Shown here: positions 43,283 through 52,450 of the stretch, piece by piece | Position numbering within the stretch: the first letter of the stretch is position 1 | Layout of the letters: every line of letters starts with the position of its first letter | Assembly (NCBI GenBank): GCA_035299065.1 | Contig: DATGXI010000077.1 | Location: 1 to 64,000, forward strand | Length of the DNA stretch: 64,000 bases | DNA from: DASPJQ01 sp035299065 | GTDB taxonomy: Bacteria; Bacteroidota; Bacteroidia; Flavobacteriales_D; UBA2798 | Direction of reading: 5' to 3' | The notes under the pieces: model-generated | Databases searched by the model: none | What the model was told of the DNA's origin: nothing | The model's input: the letters and a program-made list of their open reading frames with translations, nothing else | Position numbers and translations under genes: made by a program

Positions 43283-43558
43283 ATGGCTGAGAAGAACACA
43301 ACAATAGAAAGAAACGACCGCAAAGAAAAAATCGGGATTGTAGTTAGCAATAAAATGCAAAAGTCAATCACGGTTACGGTTGAACGTAAAATCATGCATG
43401 GCAAGTATCACAAGTACTTGAAAAAAACAAGCAAATTTTACGCGCATGATGAAAAAAATGAATGCGGAATTGGCGACACAGTTCGTATTGCCGAAACACG
43501 CCCCATGAGCAAGTTAAAGCGCTGGAGGCTGGTTGAAATAATTGAAAAAGCTAAATAA
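43283..43558 (+). CDS. rpsQ: 30S ribosomal protein S17
   Basis: This 91-residue OB-fold protein has KIGIVVSNKMQKSITVTVER and ETRPMSKLKRWRLVEIIEKA. It begins 4 nt after rpmC. Confidence 0.96.
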   Translation: MAEKNTTIERNDRKEKIGIVVSNKMQKSITVTVERKIMHGKYHKYLKKTSKFYAHDEKNECGIGDTVRIAETRPMSKLKRWRLVEIIEKAK

Positions 43559-43570
43559 TATTTTTAGACA

Positions 43571-43939
43571 ATGATACAGCAAGAGTCACGATTAGCAGTT
43601 GCCGACAATAGCGGAGCAAAAGAAGTTCTTTGCATCCGGGTGTTGGGCGGTACAAAAAGAAGGTACGCATCCATTGGCGATAAAATTATTGTTTCTGTAA
43701 AGGACGCAATTCCTGCAGGAAACATTAAAAAGGGAGCAGTTAGCACAGCAGTAATTGTTCGTACCAGGAAAGAAGTAAGGCGCCAGGATGGATCATATAT
43801 CCGCTTTGACGATAACGCGGTTGTGTTGTTGAACCAGGCAGGTGAGATGCGCGGTACCCGTATTTTTGGGCCGGTTGCCCGTGAATTAAGGGAGAAGCAA
43901 TTCATGAAAATTGTTTCACTTGCACCTGAAGTAATATAA
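43571..43939 (+). CDS. rplN: 50S ribosomal protein L14
   Basis: This 122-residue protein forms an intersubunit bridge. It begins MIQQESRLAVADNSGAKEVL and ends RELREKQFMKIVSLAPEVI, both typical. Confidence 0.97.
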   Translation: MIQQESRLAVADNSGAKEVLCIRVLGGTKRRYASIGDKIIVSVKDAIPAGNIKKGAVSTAVIVRTRKEVRRQDGSYIRFDDNAVVLLNQAGEMRGTRIFGPVARELREKQFMKIVSLAPEVI

Positions 43940-43953
43940 TTATTGAAAAGGTT

Positions 43954-44289
43954 ATGCAAAAGAAATTACATATAAAGAAAGGTGACACCGTGATGATTAT
44001 TTCCGGTGCGCACAAAGGCACAAAGGAAAAGCCGAAGACGGGTAAGATCATTGAAGTTGACCGTGCAAAACTTCGTGCAAAAGTTGAGGGAATTAACCTG
44101 GTGAAAAAGCACTCTAAGCCTTCTGCTAAAAATCCGCAAGGAGGAATTGTTGAAGAAGAGGCAGGAATTCATGTATCAAACCTTATGTTAGTTGTTGATG
44201 GAAAACCATCACCACGTGGCAAAGGTGCTGCTACAGCCGAGAAAAAAACAACTAAGAAAACAAAAAAGACTAAGGAGGTAACCAAATAA
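43954..44289 (+). CDS. rplX: 50S ribosomal protein L24
   Basis: This 111-residue KOW-motif protein starts 50S assembly. The KOW part is KGDTVMIISGAHKGTKEK. A Lys/Thr-rich tail (KKTTKKTKKTKEVTK) is extra. The stop overlaps the rplE start (TAATG). Confidence 0.96.
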   Translation: MQKKLHIKKGDTVMIISGAHKGTKEKPKTGKIIEVDRAKLRAKVEGINLVKKHSKPSAKNPQGGIVEEEAGIHVSNLMLVVDGKPSPRGKGAATAEKKTTKKTKKTKEVTK

Positions 44290-44849
44290 TGAGCTACGTT
44301 CCACGCCTAAAAGAAAAGTATAAGAAGGAAATTGTTTCTTCTATGCAAAAGCAGTTTAGTTACAAGAATGTAATGATGGTTCCTAAACTGAAAAAGATTT
44401 GCATCAACCAAGGTATTGGTGATGCTGTTGGTGACAAAAAAATGATTGAAGCTGCGTTGAAAGACCTTTCAATTGTTACTGGCCAAAAAGCTGTTCCAAC
44501 CAAATCACGCAAAGATATTTCGAACTTCAAATTGCGTAAAGGAGTAAACATTGGTACACGTGTAACATTGCGTGGCGACATGATGTTTGAATTCCTTGAT
44601 CGTTTGATTTCGGTTTCATTACCACGTACACGTGACTTCAGGGGCGTTAACCCGAAAGGATTTGACGGTTCAGGAAACTTTACGTTTGGTGTAAAAGAGC
44701 ACATCATTTTCCCTGAGATGGACATTGACAAGGTGAACAAGATTTTAGGGATGGACATTACGTTTGTTACGAGTGCAAAAACAAACGAAGAAGCAAAAGC
44801 ATTAATTACAGAATTCGGTTTTCCGTTCACAAAAAAAGATACTAAGTAA
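44289..44849 (+). CDS. rplE: 50S ribosomal protein L5
   Basis: This 186-residue protein carries 5S rRNA contacts and touches P-site tRNA. Matches: MVPKLKKICINQGIGDAVGD and RDFRGVNPKGFDGSGNFTFG. It overlaps both neighbours by 1 nt (TAATG), so it is translationally coupled. Confidence 0.97.
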   Translation: MSYVPRLKEKYKKEIVSSMQKQFSYKNVMMVPKLKKICINQGIGDAVGDKKMIEAALKDLSIVTGQKAVPTKSRKDISNFKLRKGVNIGTRVTLRGDMMFEFLDRLISVSLPRTRDFRGVNPKGFDGSGNFTFGVKEHIIFPEMDIDKVNKILGMDITFVTSAKTNEEAKALITEFGFPFTKKDTK

Positions 44850-45136
44850 TGGCAAAAGAATCAATGAAAGCGCGTGACAAGAAGCGTGCAAGGTTAGTAG
44901 ACCAATACGCTGAAAGGCGTGCAGCCCTTAAAAAGGCATTGCTTGCAGGTGATGTTGACGCAATGAAGAAATTGCAGGAGCTTCCTAAAAATTCTTCAAA
45001 AGTGCGTAAACGTAACCGTTGCCAGTTAACAGGACGTCCGCGTGGTTATATGCGCCAGTTTGGTGTATCACGTATCGTATTTCGCGATATGGCACTAAAT
45101 GGTAAAATTCCAGGTGTAACCAAAGCAAGTTGGTAA
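44849..45136 (+). CDS. rpsN: 30S ribosomal protein S14, zinc-free form
   Basis: This 95-residue version is the long S14 type without the CxxC zinc ribbon; only one Cys occurs in RNRCQLTGRPRGYMRQFG. The C-terminal FGVSRIVFRDMALNGKIPGV is standard. Together with the L36 below, it lowers the ribosome's zinc demand. Confidence 0.97.
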   Translation: MAKESMKARDKKRARLVDQYAERRAALKKALLAGDVDAMKKLQELPKNSSKVRKRNRCQLTGRPRGYMRQFGVSRIVFRDMALNGKIPGVTKASW

Positions 45137-45155
45137 TTAAAAAACTGAAGAAATT

Positions 45156-45554
45156 ATGACAACTGATCCAATAGCAGATTTTTTGACCCGCGTGCGTAAC
45201 GCGATAAAGGCAAACCACAAGGTGGTTGAAGTGCCAGCGTCAAATTTGAAAAAAGAATTGACTAAAATCCTTTTTGAAAAAGGATACATACTTAACTACA
45301 AGTTTGAAGACGATGACAAACAGGGTAAAATCAAAATAGCTTTGAAATACCACCCGGTTACAAAATCATCGGCCATCAAATCAATGGAACGCATTAGCCG
45401 CCCAGGTTTGCGTAAGTATACCGATGCTGATACATTACCAAAAGTAATTAACGGTTTGGGTATAGCCATTATTTCAACTTCAAAAGGTGTGATTACCGAC
45501 AAGGAAGCACGCAAAATGAATGTTGGAGGCGAAGTATTATGTTACGTTTATTAA
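45156..45554 (+). CDS. rpsH: 30S ribosomal protein S8
   Basis: This 132-residue protein organises the 16S central domain; in E. coli it represses the spc operon. Matches: DPIADFLTRVRNAIKANHK and STSKGVITDKEARKMNVGGE. Confidence 0.97.
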   Translation: MTTDPIADFLTRVRNAIKANHKVVEVPASNLKKELTKILFEKGYILNYKFEDDDKQGKIKIALKYHPVTKSSAIKSMERISRPGLRKYTDADTLPKVINGLGIAIISTSKGVITDKEARKMNVGGEVLCYVY

Positions 45555-45578
45555 TATTAAAAATAAAAAGCATTTATC

Positions 45579-46133
45579 ATGTCACGTATAGGTAAATCAC
45601 CAGTAATTGTACCGAAAGGAGTTGAGGTTAACATTGATAAGAACCTTATCAAGGTTAAAGGACCAAAAGGCGAGTTAAATCAGCCTTTCAATCCAGCAAT
45701 CAACATTTCGGTTGAAGAAGGAAGAATTAATTTCAAGCGTTCATCTGACGATAAGAACGTGCGCGCATTGCATGGTTTGTACCGCGCATTGATCAATAAC
45801 ATGGTTATTGGCGTGTCACAAGGATATAAGATCGAGCAGGAATTGATTGGTGTGGGTTACAGGGCTAATGCAAGCGGCCAGCAATTGGAGCTTTCATTGG
45901 GTTTCTCTCACAACGTAATTTTTGAAATTCCGAAGGAAGTAAAAATCATTACTTCACAGGAAAAAGGTCAACCTCCGCGTATAACTCTTGAGTCATTTGA
46001 CAAACAATTGATCGGGATGGTTGCTGCAAAAATCCGTTCGTTGCGTAAACCTGAACCGTACAAAGGAAAAGGTATCAAATTCGTTGGTGAAGCATTAAGA
46101 AGAAAAGCAGGAAAAGCTGCAGGTAAAAAATAA
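45579..46133 (+). CDS. rplF: 50S ribosomal protein L6
   Basis: This 184-residue protein sits near the factor-binding site. It begins SRIGKSPVIVPKGVEV and has EPYKGKGIKFVGEALRRKAGK. It ends 7 nt before rplR. Confidence 0.97.
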   Translation: MSRIGKSPVIVPKGVEVNIDKNLIKVKGPKGELNQPFNPAINISVEEGRINFKRSSDDKNVRALHGLYRALINNMVIGVSQGYKIEQELIGVGYRANASGQQLELSLGFSHNVIFEIPKEVKIITSQEKGQPPRITLESFDKQLIGMVAAKIRSLRKPEPYKGKGIKFVGEALRRKAGKAAGKK

Positions 46134-46140
46134 TTAAGTC

Positions 46141-46494
46141 ATGGCATTAAGTAAAGAAGAAAAAAGAGCCCGTATCCGTAAACGTATCCGTAAAACAATT
46201 TCGGGTACCGGACAACGTCCAAGGTTAGCTGTATTTCGCAGCAACGGTCAAATTTACGCACAGGTTATTGATGACGTAAAAGGCGTTACTGTTGCATCGG
46301 CAGCATCATTAAAAATTACTGCATTGCAAAAAGGCAACAAAACTGACCAGGCAAAAGCTGTTGGAAAGAGTATTGCCGAGAATGCGATAAAAGCAGGAGT
46401 TACAGAAGTGATTTTTGACCGCGGTGGATACTTGTACCACGGGCGTGTTAAAGCACTTGCCGAGTCAGCACGCGAAAATGGTTTAAAATTCTAA
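46141..46494 (+). CDS. rplR: 50S ribosomal protein L18
   Basis: This 117-residue protein binds 5S rRNA. Matches: RLAVFRSNGQIYAQVIDD and EVIFDRGGYLYHGRVKALAE. Confidence 0.96.
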   Translation: MALSKEEKRARIRKRIRKTISGTGQRPRLAVFRSNGQIYAQVIDDVKGVTVASAASLKITALQKGNKTDQAKAVGKSIAENAIKAGVTEVIFDRGGYLYHGRVKALAESARENGLKF

Positions 46495-46504
46495 GAAAGA
46501 GATT

Positions 46505-47023
46505 ATGTCAAAAGAAACAGTAAAAAGAGTAAAGTCAGCTGATCTTGAATTAAAAGATAAACTGGTTGCCGTAAACCGTGTTACCAAAGTAACAAAAGGT
46601 GGTCGTACCTTCAGCTTCTCAGCCATTGTGGTTGTTGGAAACGAGAATGGTATTGTTGGCCATGGTTTGGGCAAAGCCAAAGAAGTTACCGAGTCAATTA
46701 CAAAAGGTATTGATGATGCAAAAAAGAACCTTATTAAAGTTCCGGTAGTAAACGGAACGGTTCCTCACCAGCAATGGGGCGAGTTTGCAGGTGCACGTGT
46801 GTTTTTGAAACCTGCTGCCAACGGTACAGGTGTAATTGCAGGTGGTGCCATGCGTGCTGTACTTGAAAGCGTAGGTATTAAAGATGTATTGGCGAAATGT
46901 CAGGGATCAGCTAACCCGCACAACGTTGTAAAAGCAACCATTAATGCTTTGGCCAACATGCGTGATGCTTATACTGTTGCTGAACAACGCGGTATTTCAC
47001 TGGAGAAAATATTTCACGGTTAA
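46505..47023 (+). CDS. rpsE: 30S ribosomal protein S5
   Basis: This 172-residue accuracy protein has VNRVTKVTKGGRTFSFSAI, the GHGLGKAKEVTESI loop and GVIAGGAMRAVLESVGI. These are all expected S5 motifs. Confidence 0.97.
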   Translation: MSKETVKRVKSADLELKDKLVAVNRVTKVTKGGRTFSFSAIVVVGNENGIVGHGLGKAKEVTESITKGIDDAKKNLIKVPVVNGTVPHQQWGEFAGARVFLKPAANGTGVIAGGAMRAVLESVGIKDVLAKCQGSANPHNVVKATINALANMRDAYTVAEQRGISLEKIFHG

Positions 47024-47034
47024 TAGTTGATACA

Positions 47035-47214
47035 ATGGGAAAAGTTAGAATCACACAAATCAAAAGTACGATTGATCGTACGCATGTACAAAAAGCAACG
47101 CTTAAAGGCTTTGGTATTAAAAAAGTGAACGGTTCTGTAGAGTTGGAAGCAACACCACAGATACTTGGAATGATAAAAAAAGTTCAACACCTTATTAAGG
47201 TTGAAAACATTTAA
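47035..47214 (+). CDS. rpmD: 50S ribosomal protein L30
   Basis: This 59-residue protein is easily missed by length filters. It reads MGKVRITQIKSTIDR, then ATLKGFGIKKVNGSVEL and ends KVQHLIKVENI, a clear L30. It starts 11 nt after rpsE. An 87-nt gap to rplO holds a perfect dyad. Confidence 0.95.
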   Translation: MGKVRITQIKSTIDRTHVQKATLKGFGIKKVNGSVELEATPQILGMIKKVQHLIKVENI

Positions 47215-47228
47215 TTGAATAAAAATGA

Positions 47229-47268
47229 AATATTCATGTTCTTACTAACACAAAGCCACATGAATATT
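47229..47268 (+). promoter_or_regulatory. Perfect 11-bp dyad between rpmD and rplO
   Basis: AATATTCATGT (47229-47239) and ACATGAATATT (47258-47268) are exact inverted repeats with an 18-nt loop. No T-run follows, so it is not a classical terminator. It may be an RNA hairpin for processing or partial termination, or a protein-binding site, before rplO-secY. Confidence 0.5.
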
Positions 47269-47301
47269 ACATATAACAATTAAAAGAAAAATTATATATA
47301 T

Positions 47302-47748
47302 ATGAAATTAGAAAATCTTAAACCAGCTGAAGGTTCTACAAAAGTAAACAAGCGTTTAGGTCGTGGGCAAGGATCAGGACGTGGAGGAACATCTACACGT
47401 GGACATAAAGGTGCGAAAGCACGCGCTAACTATAAGCGTAAGATCGGATTTGAAGGTGGTCAAATGCCTTTGCAAAGGCGTGTGCCTAAATTCGGTTTTA
47501 AAAACATAAACCGTGTTGAGTACAAAGGTGTAAATCTTGATACTATACAGGAATTAGCTGAGAAAAAAGGTCTGGAAACAATTACACCTGAAGTTCTTTA
47601 CAAGCAAGGCCTTGTAGCAAAAAAAGATAATGTGAAGATTTTGGGTCGTGGTGAATTAAAAGCGAAAGTTAAAATAACAGCACATGCATTTTCGGCAACT
47701 GCCAAAGCGGCAATTGAAGCTAAAGGCGGTGAAGCAACTACACTATAA
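47302..47748 (+). CDS. rplO: 50S ribosomal protein L15
   Basis: This 148-residue protein has LKPAEGSTKVNKRLGRGQGS and the Gly/Arg-rich GRGGTSTRGHKGAKAR arm that threads into 23S rRNA. It starts after the longest intergenic gap of the spc segment and ends 12 nt before secY. Confidence 0.97.
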   Translation: MKLENLKPAEGSTKVNKRLGRGQGSGRGGTSTRGHKGAKARANYKRKIGFEGGQMPLQRRVPKFGFKNINRVEYKGVNLDTIQELAEKKGLETITPEVLYKQGLVAKKDNVKILGRGELKAKVKITAHAFSATAKAAIEAKGGEATTL

Positions 47749-47760
47749 CAGTAACATCGA

Positions 47761-49062
47761 ATGAGAGGATTTTTTCGCACATTAAAAAATATCTGGAGCA
47801 TTCCTGAACTTAAATCCAGGATCGTAAATACCCTATGGTATCTTTTGATCTTCAGGATTGGTTCATTTGTTATCCTTCCGGGCATATCTGCAAATGCGCT
47901 TGACAGCGGTTCGCAGGCAAGTGGTTTGGCTGGGTTAATTGATATTTTTTCAGGAGGAGCATTTTCACGTGCATCCATTTTTGCATTGGGTATCATGCCA
48001 TATATTTCGGCATCCATTATCATGCAGTTAATGGGTATTGCAGTTCCAACCATTGCGCGTATGCAGCGCGAAGGTGAAAGCGGTCGTAAACGCATTAACC
48101 AGTACACACGTATTTTAACCATAGCAATTTGTCTTGTACAGGCGCCAGGTTATTTGGCTACAATGGTCTCACCAGAAGCTAAAACTGCAGGGTTCTCTCC
48201 ATGGCTTGCTGTAATGGTTTTAATGGCTGGTACCATGTTCATTATGTGGTTGGGTGAAAAAATAACCGACAAAGGAATTGGTAACGGTATATCATTGTTA
48301 ATCATGGTGGGTATCATTGCTAAATTACCAGCAGCCTTCCTACAGGAATTTGCAGCGCGTAACCAAAGCGGTGGTTTTGTAATCCTTCTTTTGGAAATTG
48401 TGATGTTACTTCTTGTAATCATTTTCTCAATCATGCTTGTGCAGGGTACCCGTAGGATACCATTGCAATTTGCAAAACGTATTCAGGGAAATAAGCAATA
48501 TGGAGGCAACCGTTCGTATTTACCATTAAAAGTAAATTCAGCAGGGGTAATGCCAATCATTTTTGCACAGGCCCTTATGTTCATTCCTTCGTATATCGCA
48601 TTGGCTACGCAAACACAGTGGTTAAACATGAACCCATTTGGATTCTGGTATAACTTCTTTTTTGCATTGTTAATTATTATATTTACCTACTTCTATACAG
48701 CCATTGTGTTTAATCCACAAAGCATGGCCGAGGAAATGAAGCGTAACAACGCGTTTATTCCGGGAGTAAAACCGGGTAAGCAAACCCAGGAGTATATTGA
48801 CAGCCTTATTTCAAAAATCACATTGCCGGGATCAATTTTCCTTGCGTGTGTTGCCATACTTCCAACGTTTGCCATGATGATTGGCATTAAGCAGTCATTT
48901 GCTTATTTTTATGGAGGAACATCGTTGTTGATCATGGTTGGAGTTGTACTGGATACATTGCAGCAAATTGAAACACATTTGATCAATAAGAAGTATGATG
49001 GGTTAATGAAAGAGGGTCGAATTAAAGGACGTGGAACAGCAATGCCGGCAGTGGCGCAATAA
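47761..49062 (+). CDS. secY: Protein translocase channel subunit SecY
   Basis: This 433-residue, ten-helix channel moves proteins across or into the inner membrane. Matches: RIGSFVILPGISANAL, the plug region GGAFSRASIFALGIMPYISA and the cytoplasmic loops NPQSMAEEMKRNNAFIPGVK and GRGTAMP near the C-terminus. Confidence 0.98.
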   Translation: MRGFFRTLKNIWSIPELKSRIVNTLWYLLIFRIGSFVILPGISANALDSGSQASGLAGLIDIFSGGAFSRASIFALGIMPYISASIIMQLMGIAVPTIARMQREGESGRKRINQYTRILTIAICLVQAPGYLATMVSPEAKTAGFSPWLAVMVLMAGTMFIMWLGEKITDKGIGNGISLLIMVGIIAKLPAAFLQEFAARNQSGGFVILLLEIVMLLLVIIFSIMLVQGTRRIPLQFAKRIQGNKQYGGNRSYLPLKVNSAGVMPIIFAQALMFIPSYIALATQTQWLNMNPFGFWYNFFFALLIIIFTYFYTAIVFNPQSMAEEMKRNNAFIPGVKPGKQTQEYIDSLISKITLPGSIFLACVAILPTFAMMIGIKQSFAYFYGGTSLLIMVGVVLDTLQQIETHLINKKYDGLMKEGRIKGRGTAMPAVAQ

Positions 49063-49076
49063 GAATAGGAAAACGA

Positions 49077-49295
49077 ATGTCGAAACAATCAAATATTGAA
49101 CAAGACGGAACGATTTTAGAAGCGTTATCAAATGCCATGTTCAGGGTTGAGTTGCAAAACGGCCACGTGATCATTGCACATATATCAGGTAAAATGCGCA
49201 TGCATTATATTAAGATATTACCTGGTGATAAAGTGAAACTGGAGTTGTCACCGTATGATTTGAATAAAGGACGAATTATTTTACGATACAAATAA
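49077..49295 (+). CDS. infA: Translation initiation factor IF-1
   Basis: This 72-residue OB-fold factor has EALSNAMFRVELQNGHVIIA and LPGDKVKLELSPYDLNKGRI. It lies 14 nt after secY, as in other spc clusters. Confidence 0.97.
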   Translation: MSKQSNIEQDGTILEALSNAMFRVELQNGHVIIAHISGKMRMHYIKILPGDKVKLELSPYDLNKGRIILRYK

Positions 49296-49303
49296 ATAGA
49301 GTT

Positions 49304-49420
49304 ATGAAGGTTAGAGCATCAATTAAAAAACGTTCGGCTGACTGCAAAATAGTGCGCAGGAACGGTAAACTTTATGTGATTAATAAAAAGAACCCGAAAT
49401 TTAAACAACGTCAGGGCTAA
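49304..49420 (+). CDS. rpmJ: 50S ribosomal protein L36, zinc-free form
   Basis: This 38-residue protein starts MKVRASIKKRSADCKIVRRN and ends NPKFKQRQG. Of the four usual zinc ligands (three Cys and one His) only the second Cys (Cys14) remains; the first is Ser, the third Asn and the His is Phe. This C-minus form is common in Bacteroidota. It is too short for most gene callers. Confidence 0.95.
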   Translation: MKVRASIKKRSADCKIVRRNGKLYVINKKNPKFKQRQG

Positions 49421-49435
49421 TAATATTTTTAAACT

Positions 49436-49813
49436 ATGGCAAGGATTGCAGGTATAGATTTACCAAAAAACAAAAGAGGCGAAGTAGGATTAACCTACGT
49501 TTACGGTATTGGACGCAGTAAATCGCGCGAAATTTTAACTGCTGCAGGTGTTGATTTCAACATCAAGGTGAGTGAGTGGAATGACGAGCAGGTTACAAAA
49601 ATCCGTAACGTGATCAACGAAACTACAAAAGTTGAAGGTGCACTTCGTTCTGAAATGCAGTTGAACATTAAACGTTTGATGGACATAGGTGCATACCGTG
49701 GAGTTCGTCACCGTGTTGGCTTACCAGTTCGTGGTCAAACTACCAAGAACAATGCGCGTACCCGTAAAGGTAAACGTAAGACTGTTGCCAACAAAAAAGT
49801 GGCTGCTAAATAG
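49436..49813 (+). CDS. rpsM: 30S ribosomal protein S13
   Basis: This 125-residue protein bridges to the large subunit. It begins ARIAGIDLPKNKRGEV and ends with GLPVRGQTTKNNARTRKGKR and a Lys-rich tail. It opens the alpha segment, which runs to rplQ. Confidence 0.97.
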   Translation: MARIAGIDLPKNKRGEVGLTYVYGIGRSKSREILTAAGVDFNIKVSEWNDEQVTKIRNVINETTKVEGALRSEMQLNIKRLMDIGAYRGVRHRVGLPVRGQTTKNNARTRKGKRKTVANKKVAAK

Positions 49814-49843
49814 TAATTAAACAGAATAACAGATAAAAGGTTT

Positions 49844-50236
49844 ATGGCAAAAGCAACAACCGAAAAAAAGAAAAAGAAAAAAGTAGTGGTGGATGCTGTT
49901 GGACAATTGCACATCAATGCAACATTCAACAACATCATTATCTCATTGACTAATGGTAGTGGCCAGGTTATTTCATGGTCATCAGCCGGTAAAATGGGTT
50001 TCCGCGGATCAAAAAAGAACACACCTTATGCTGCACAGGTTGCCGCTGAAGATTGTTCTAAAGAAGCGTTTGAAAATGGTCTTCGCAGGGTGAAGGCCTA
50101 TGTAAAAGGCCCGGGAGGCGGACGTGAGTCAGCAATTCGTGCGGTGCACAATTCAGGCATTGAAGTAACAGAAATTGTTGATGTTACTCCTTTACCGCAT
50201 AACGGTTGTCGCCCACCCAAGAAAAGAAGAGTTTAA
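49844..50236 (+). CDS. rpsK: 30S ribosomal protein S11
   Basis: This 130-residue platform protein has INATFNNIIISLTNGSGQVI, GPGGGRESAIRAVHNSGIEV and the C-terminal HNGCRPPKKRRV. The Lys-rich N-terminus (KKKKKKV) is an extension. Confidence 0.97.
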   Translation: MAKATTEKKKKKKVVVDAVGQLHINATFNNIIISLTNGSGQVISWSSAGKMGFRGSKKNTPYAAQVAAEDCSKEAFENGLRRVKAYVKGPGGGRESAIRAVHNSGIEVTEIVDVTPLPHNGCRPPKKRRV

Positions 50237-50263
50237 AAATTTAAATGCAGATATAAAAACAGT

Positions 50264-50869
50264 ATGGCACGTTATATAGGTCCAAAATCAAAAATTGCAC
50301 GTAAGTTCCGTGAGCCGATTTTCGGTGCGGATAAATATCTTGAGAAAAAGAATTATCCTCCAGGTCAACACGGCCCGAACAAGAAGCGTATGAAACAAAG
50401 TGAATACGCGGTGCAGTTACAGGAGAAACAAAAAGCTAAATATACTTATGGTATTTTAGAGCGCCAGTTCTCAAACCTGTTCGTTAAAGCAGCACGTATG
50501 AAAGGTATTACCGGTCATAATTTGCTTGCACTTTGCGAAGCTCGTTTGGATAACACCGTTTACCGTTTAGGTATTGCTCCTTCACGCAGGGGTGCACGCC
50601 AGCTGGTAGGCCACCGTCACATTACAGTGAATGGCGAAGTTATCAATGTGCCAAGTTATACCTTGAAAGCAGGAGACGTTATAGAAGTGCGCGAGCGTTC
50701 AAAATCGCTTGAGGCAATCAGCAACTCCATTTCAAGTAACCCAAGCAAATTTGAGTGGCTCGACTTTAACGCATCTGATAAAAAAGGAACATTCCTTCAA
50801 ATGCCTGAGAGGACTCATATCCCTGAGAACATTAAAGAGCAATTAATTGTCGAATTATATTCTAAATAA
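50264..50869 (+). CDS. rpsD: 30S ribosomal protein S4, zinc-free form
   Basis: This 201-residue assembly protein lacks the N-terminal Cys cluster; the only Cys is in LALCEARLDN. The S4 RNA-binding domain reads GARQLVGHRHITVNGEV. In E. coli S4 represses the alpha operon. Confidence 0.97.
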   Translation: MARYIGPKSKIARKFREPIFGADKYLEKKNYPPGQHGPNKKRMKQSEYAVQLQEKQKAKYTYGILERQFSNLFVKAARMKGITGHNLLALCEARLDNTVYRLGIAPSRRGARQLVGHRHITVNGEVINVPSYTLKAGDVIEVRERSKSLEAISNSISSNPSKFEWLDFNASDKKGTFLQMPERTHIPENIKEQLIVELYSK

Positions 50870-50886
50870 TTAAATAAGAAAAAACA

Positions 50887-51879
50887 ATGGCTATACTTGA
50901 TTTTCAAAAGCCTGACAAGGTTATAATGATTGCTTCAGACGACATGTCTGGTCAATTTGAGTTTCGTCCACTAGAACCTGGTTATGGTATTACAATCGGC
51001 AATGCATTAAGGAGGATTTTACTTTCTTCTCTTGAAGGTTTTGCTATTACATCGGTAAAAATTGAGGGTGTAGAGCATGAGTTCTCATCAATCAAGGGTG
51101 TTATTGAAGATGTTACTGATATAATTTTGAACTTAAAACAAGTACGTTTTAAGCGTCAAATCAACAATACGGATACAGAGCACGTAGTGATCAACATCAA
51201 AGGCCAGGACACGTTCACGGCTGGTGACATAGGAAAATTCACTTCAGGTTTCCAGGTATTGAACCCTGATCTGGTTATTTGCAACATGGAGAAAGGTACT
51301 GCCTTGAACCTTGAAATAGCTATCGCAAAAGGTCGTGGTTATGTTCCTGCTGAAGAGAACAAAACAAATTCGGCACCTATTGGAACTATTTTTGTTGACT
51401 CAATTTTCACGCCAATTAAAAACGTGAAATACGGTATTGAAAACTATCGTGTAGAACAAAAAACTGACTATGAAAAATTAGTGATGGATGTAACTTCTGA
51501 TGGTTCTATTCACCCGAAAGAAGCATTAAAGGAAGCAGCAAAAATTCTGATTCACCATTTCATGTTATTCTCGGATGAGAAAATCACCCTTGACGCGCAG
51601 GATAAGAAAGAAGAAGAAGAGTTTGATGAAACCAGCTTACACATGCGCCAGTTACTTAAAACAAAACTGGTTGACATGGACCTTTCAGTACGTTCATTGA
51701 ACTGCCTGAAAGCTGCTGACGTAGAAACATTGGGCGAACTTGTAGCTTATAACAAAAACGACTTATTGAAGTTCCGTAACTTTGGTAAGAAATCATTGAC
51801 AGAGTTGGAAGACCTTGTTGAATCAAAAGGTTTGCATTTCGGAATGAACGTTGCGAAATATAAATTGGATAAAGACTAG
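50887..51879 (+). CDS. rpoA: RNA polymerase alpha subunit
   Basis: This 330-residue subunit has the assembly domain (LEPGYGITIGNALRRILLSS, 1-230) and, after a short acidic linker, the DNA/activator-binding C-terminal domain (VRSLNCLKAADVETLGEL; FGKKSLTELEDLV). It lies between rpsD and rplQ in the usual order. Confidence 0.98.
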   Translation: MAILDFQKPDKVIMIASDDMSGQFEFRPLEPGYGITIGNALRRILLSSLEGFAITSVKIEGVEHEFSSIKGVIEDVTDIILNLKQVRFKRQINNTDTEHVVINIKGQDTFTAGDIGKFTSGFQVLNPDLVICNMEKGTALNLEIAIAKGRGYVPAEENKTNSAPIGTIFVDSIFTPIKNVKYGIENYRVEQKTDYEKLVMDVTSDGSIHPKEALKEAAKILIHHFMLFSDEKITLDAQDKKEEEEFDETSLHMRQLLKTKLVDMDLSVRSLNCLKAADVETLGELVAYNKNDLLKFRNFGKKSLTELEDLVESKGLHFGMNVAKYKLDKD

Positions 51880-51927
51880 TTGAATAACGCAAGTCGTATT
51901 ATTGAAGAACATTTTAAGAATTGAAAA

Positions 51928-52407
51928 ATGAGACACGGAAAAAAAGATAATCACTTAGGCCGCACAAAGGAGCACCGCGCTGCAATGTTGTCAAACATGG
52001 CTGGGTCATTGTTATTACACAAACGCATTTTCACTACTGTAGCAAAAGCAAAAGCATTGCGCATGTATGTTGAACCGTTAATTACGAAGTCAAAAAATGA
52101 CACTACGCATAACCGCAGAACAGTGTTCAGTTACCTGGGCAATAAAGTTGCCGTTAGTGAATTATTCAGGGTTATTTCTCCAAAAATCAGCGAGCGTAAT
52201 GGTGGGTATACACGCATCATTAAAACTGGAAACCGTTTAGGTGATAATGCCGAGATGTGTATGATTGAGCTGGTTGATTTCAATGAAATTTACACCAACG
52301 CTAAAGGTGAAGCAAAAGCTAAAACCACGCGCAGGAGCCGTTCAAAAAAGCCAGCAGCTAAAAAAGGCGCTGAGAATGCTGAAGGAACCGAGGAAAAAGG
52401 CGAATAA
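51928..52407 (+). CDS. rplQ: 50S ribosomal protein L17
   Basis: This 159-residue protein starts MRHGKKDNHLGRTKEHRAAM; the core ends near residue 120. A charged tail rich in Lys, Ala and Glu (SRSKKPAAKKGAENAEGTEE) is extra. It is the last gene of the supercluster; a strong terminator follows. Confidence 0.97.
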   Translation: MRHGKKDNHLGRTKEHRAAMLSNMAGSLLLHKRIFTTVAKAKALRMYVEPLITKSKNDTTHNRRTVFSYLGNKVAVSELFRVISPKISERNGGYTRIIKTGNRLGDNAEMCMIELVDFNEIYTNAKGEAKAKTTRRSRSKKPAAKKGAENAEGTEEKGE

Positions 52408-52450
52408 GTCCTCCCGGTATAATACCGTAGGAAAACATTTAATTCATATA

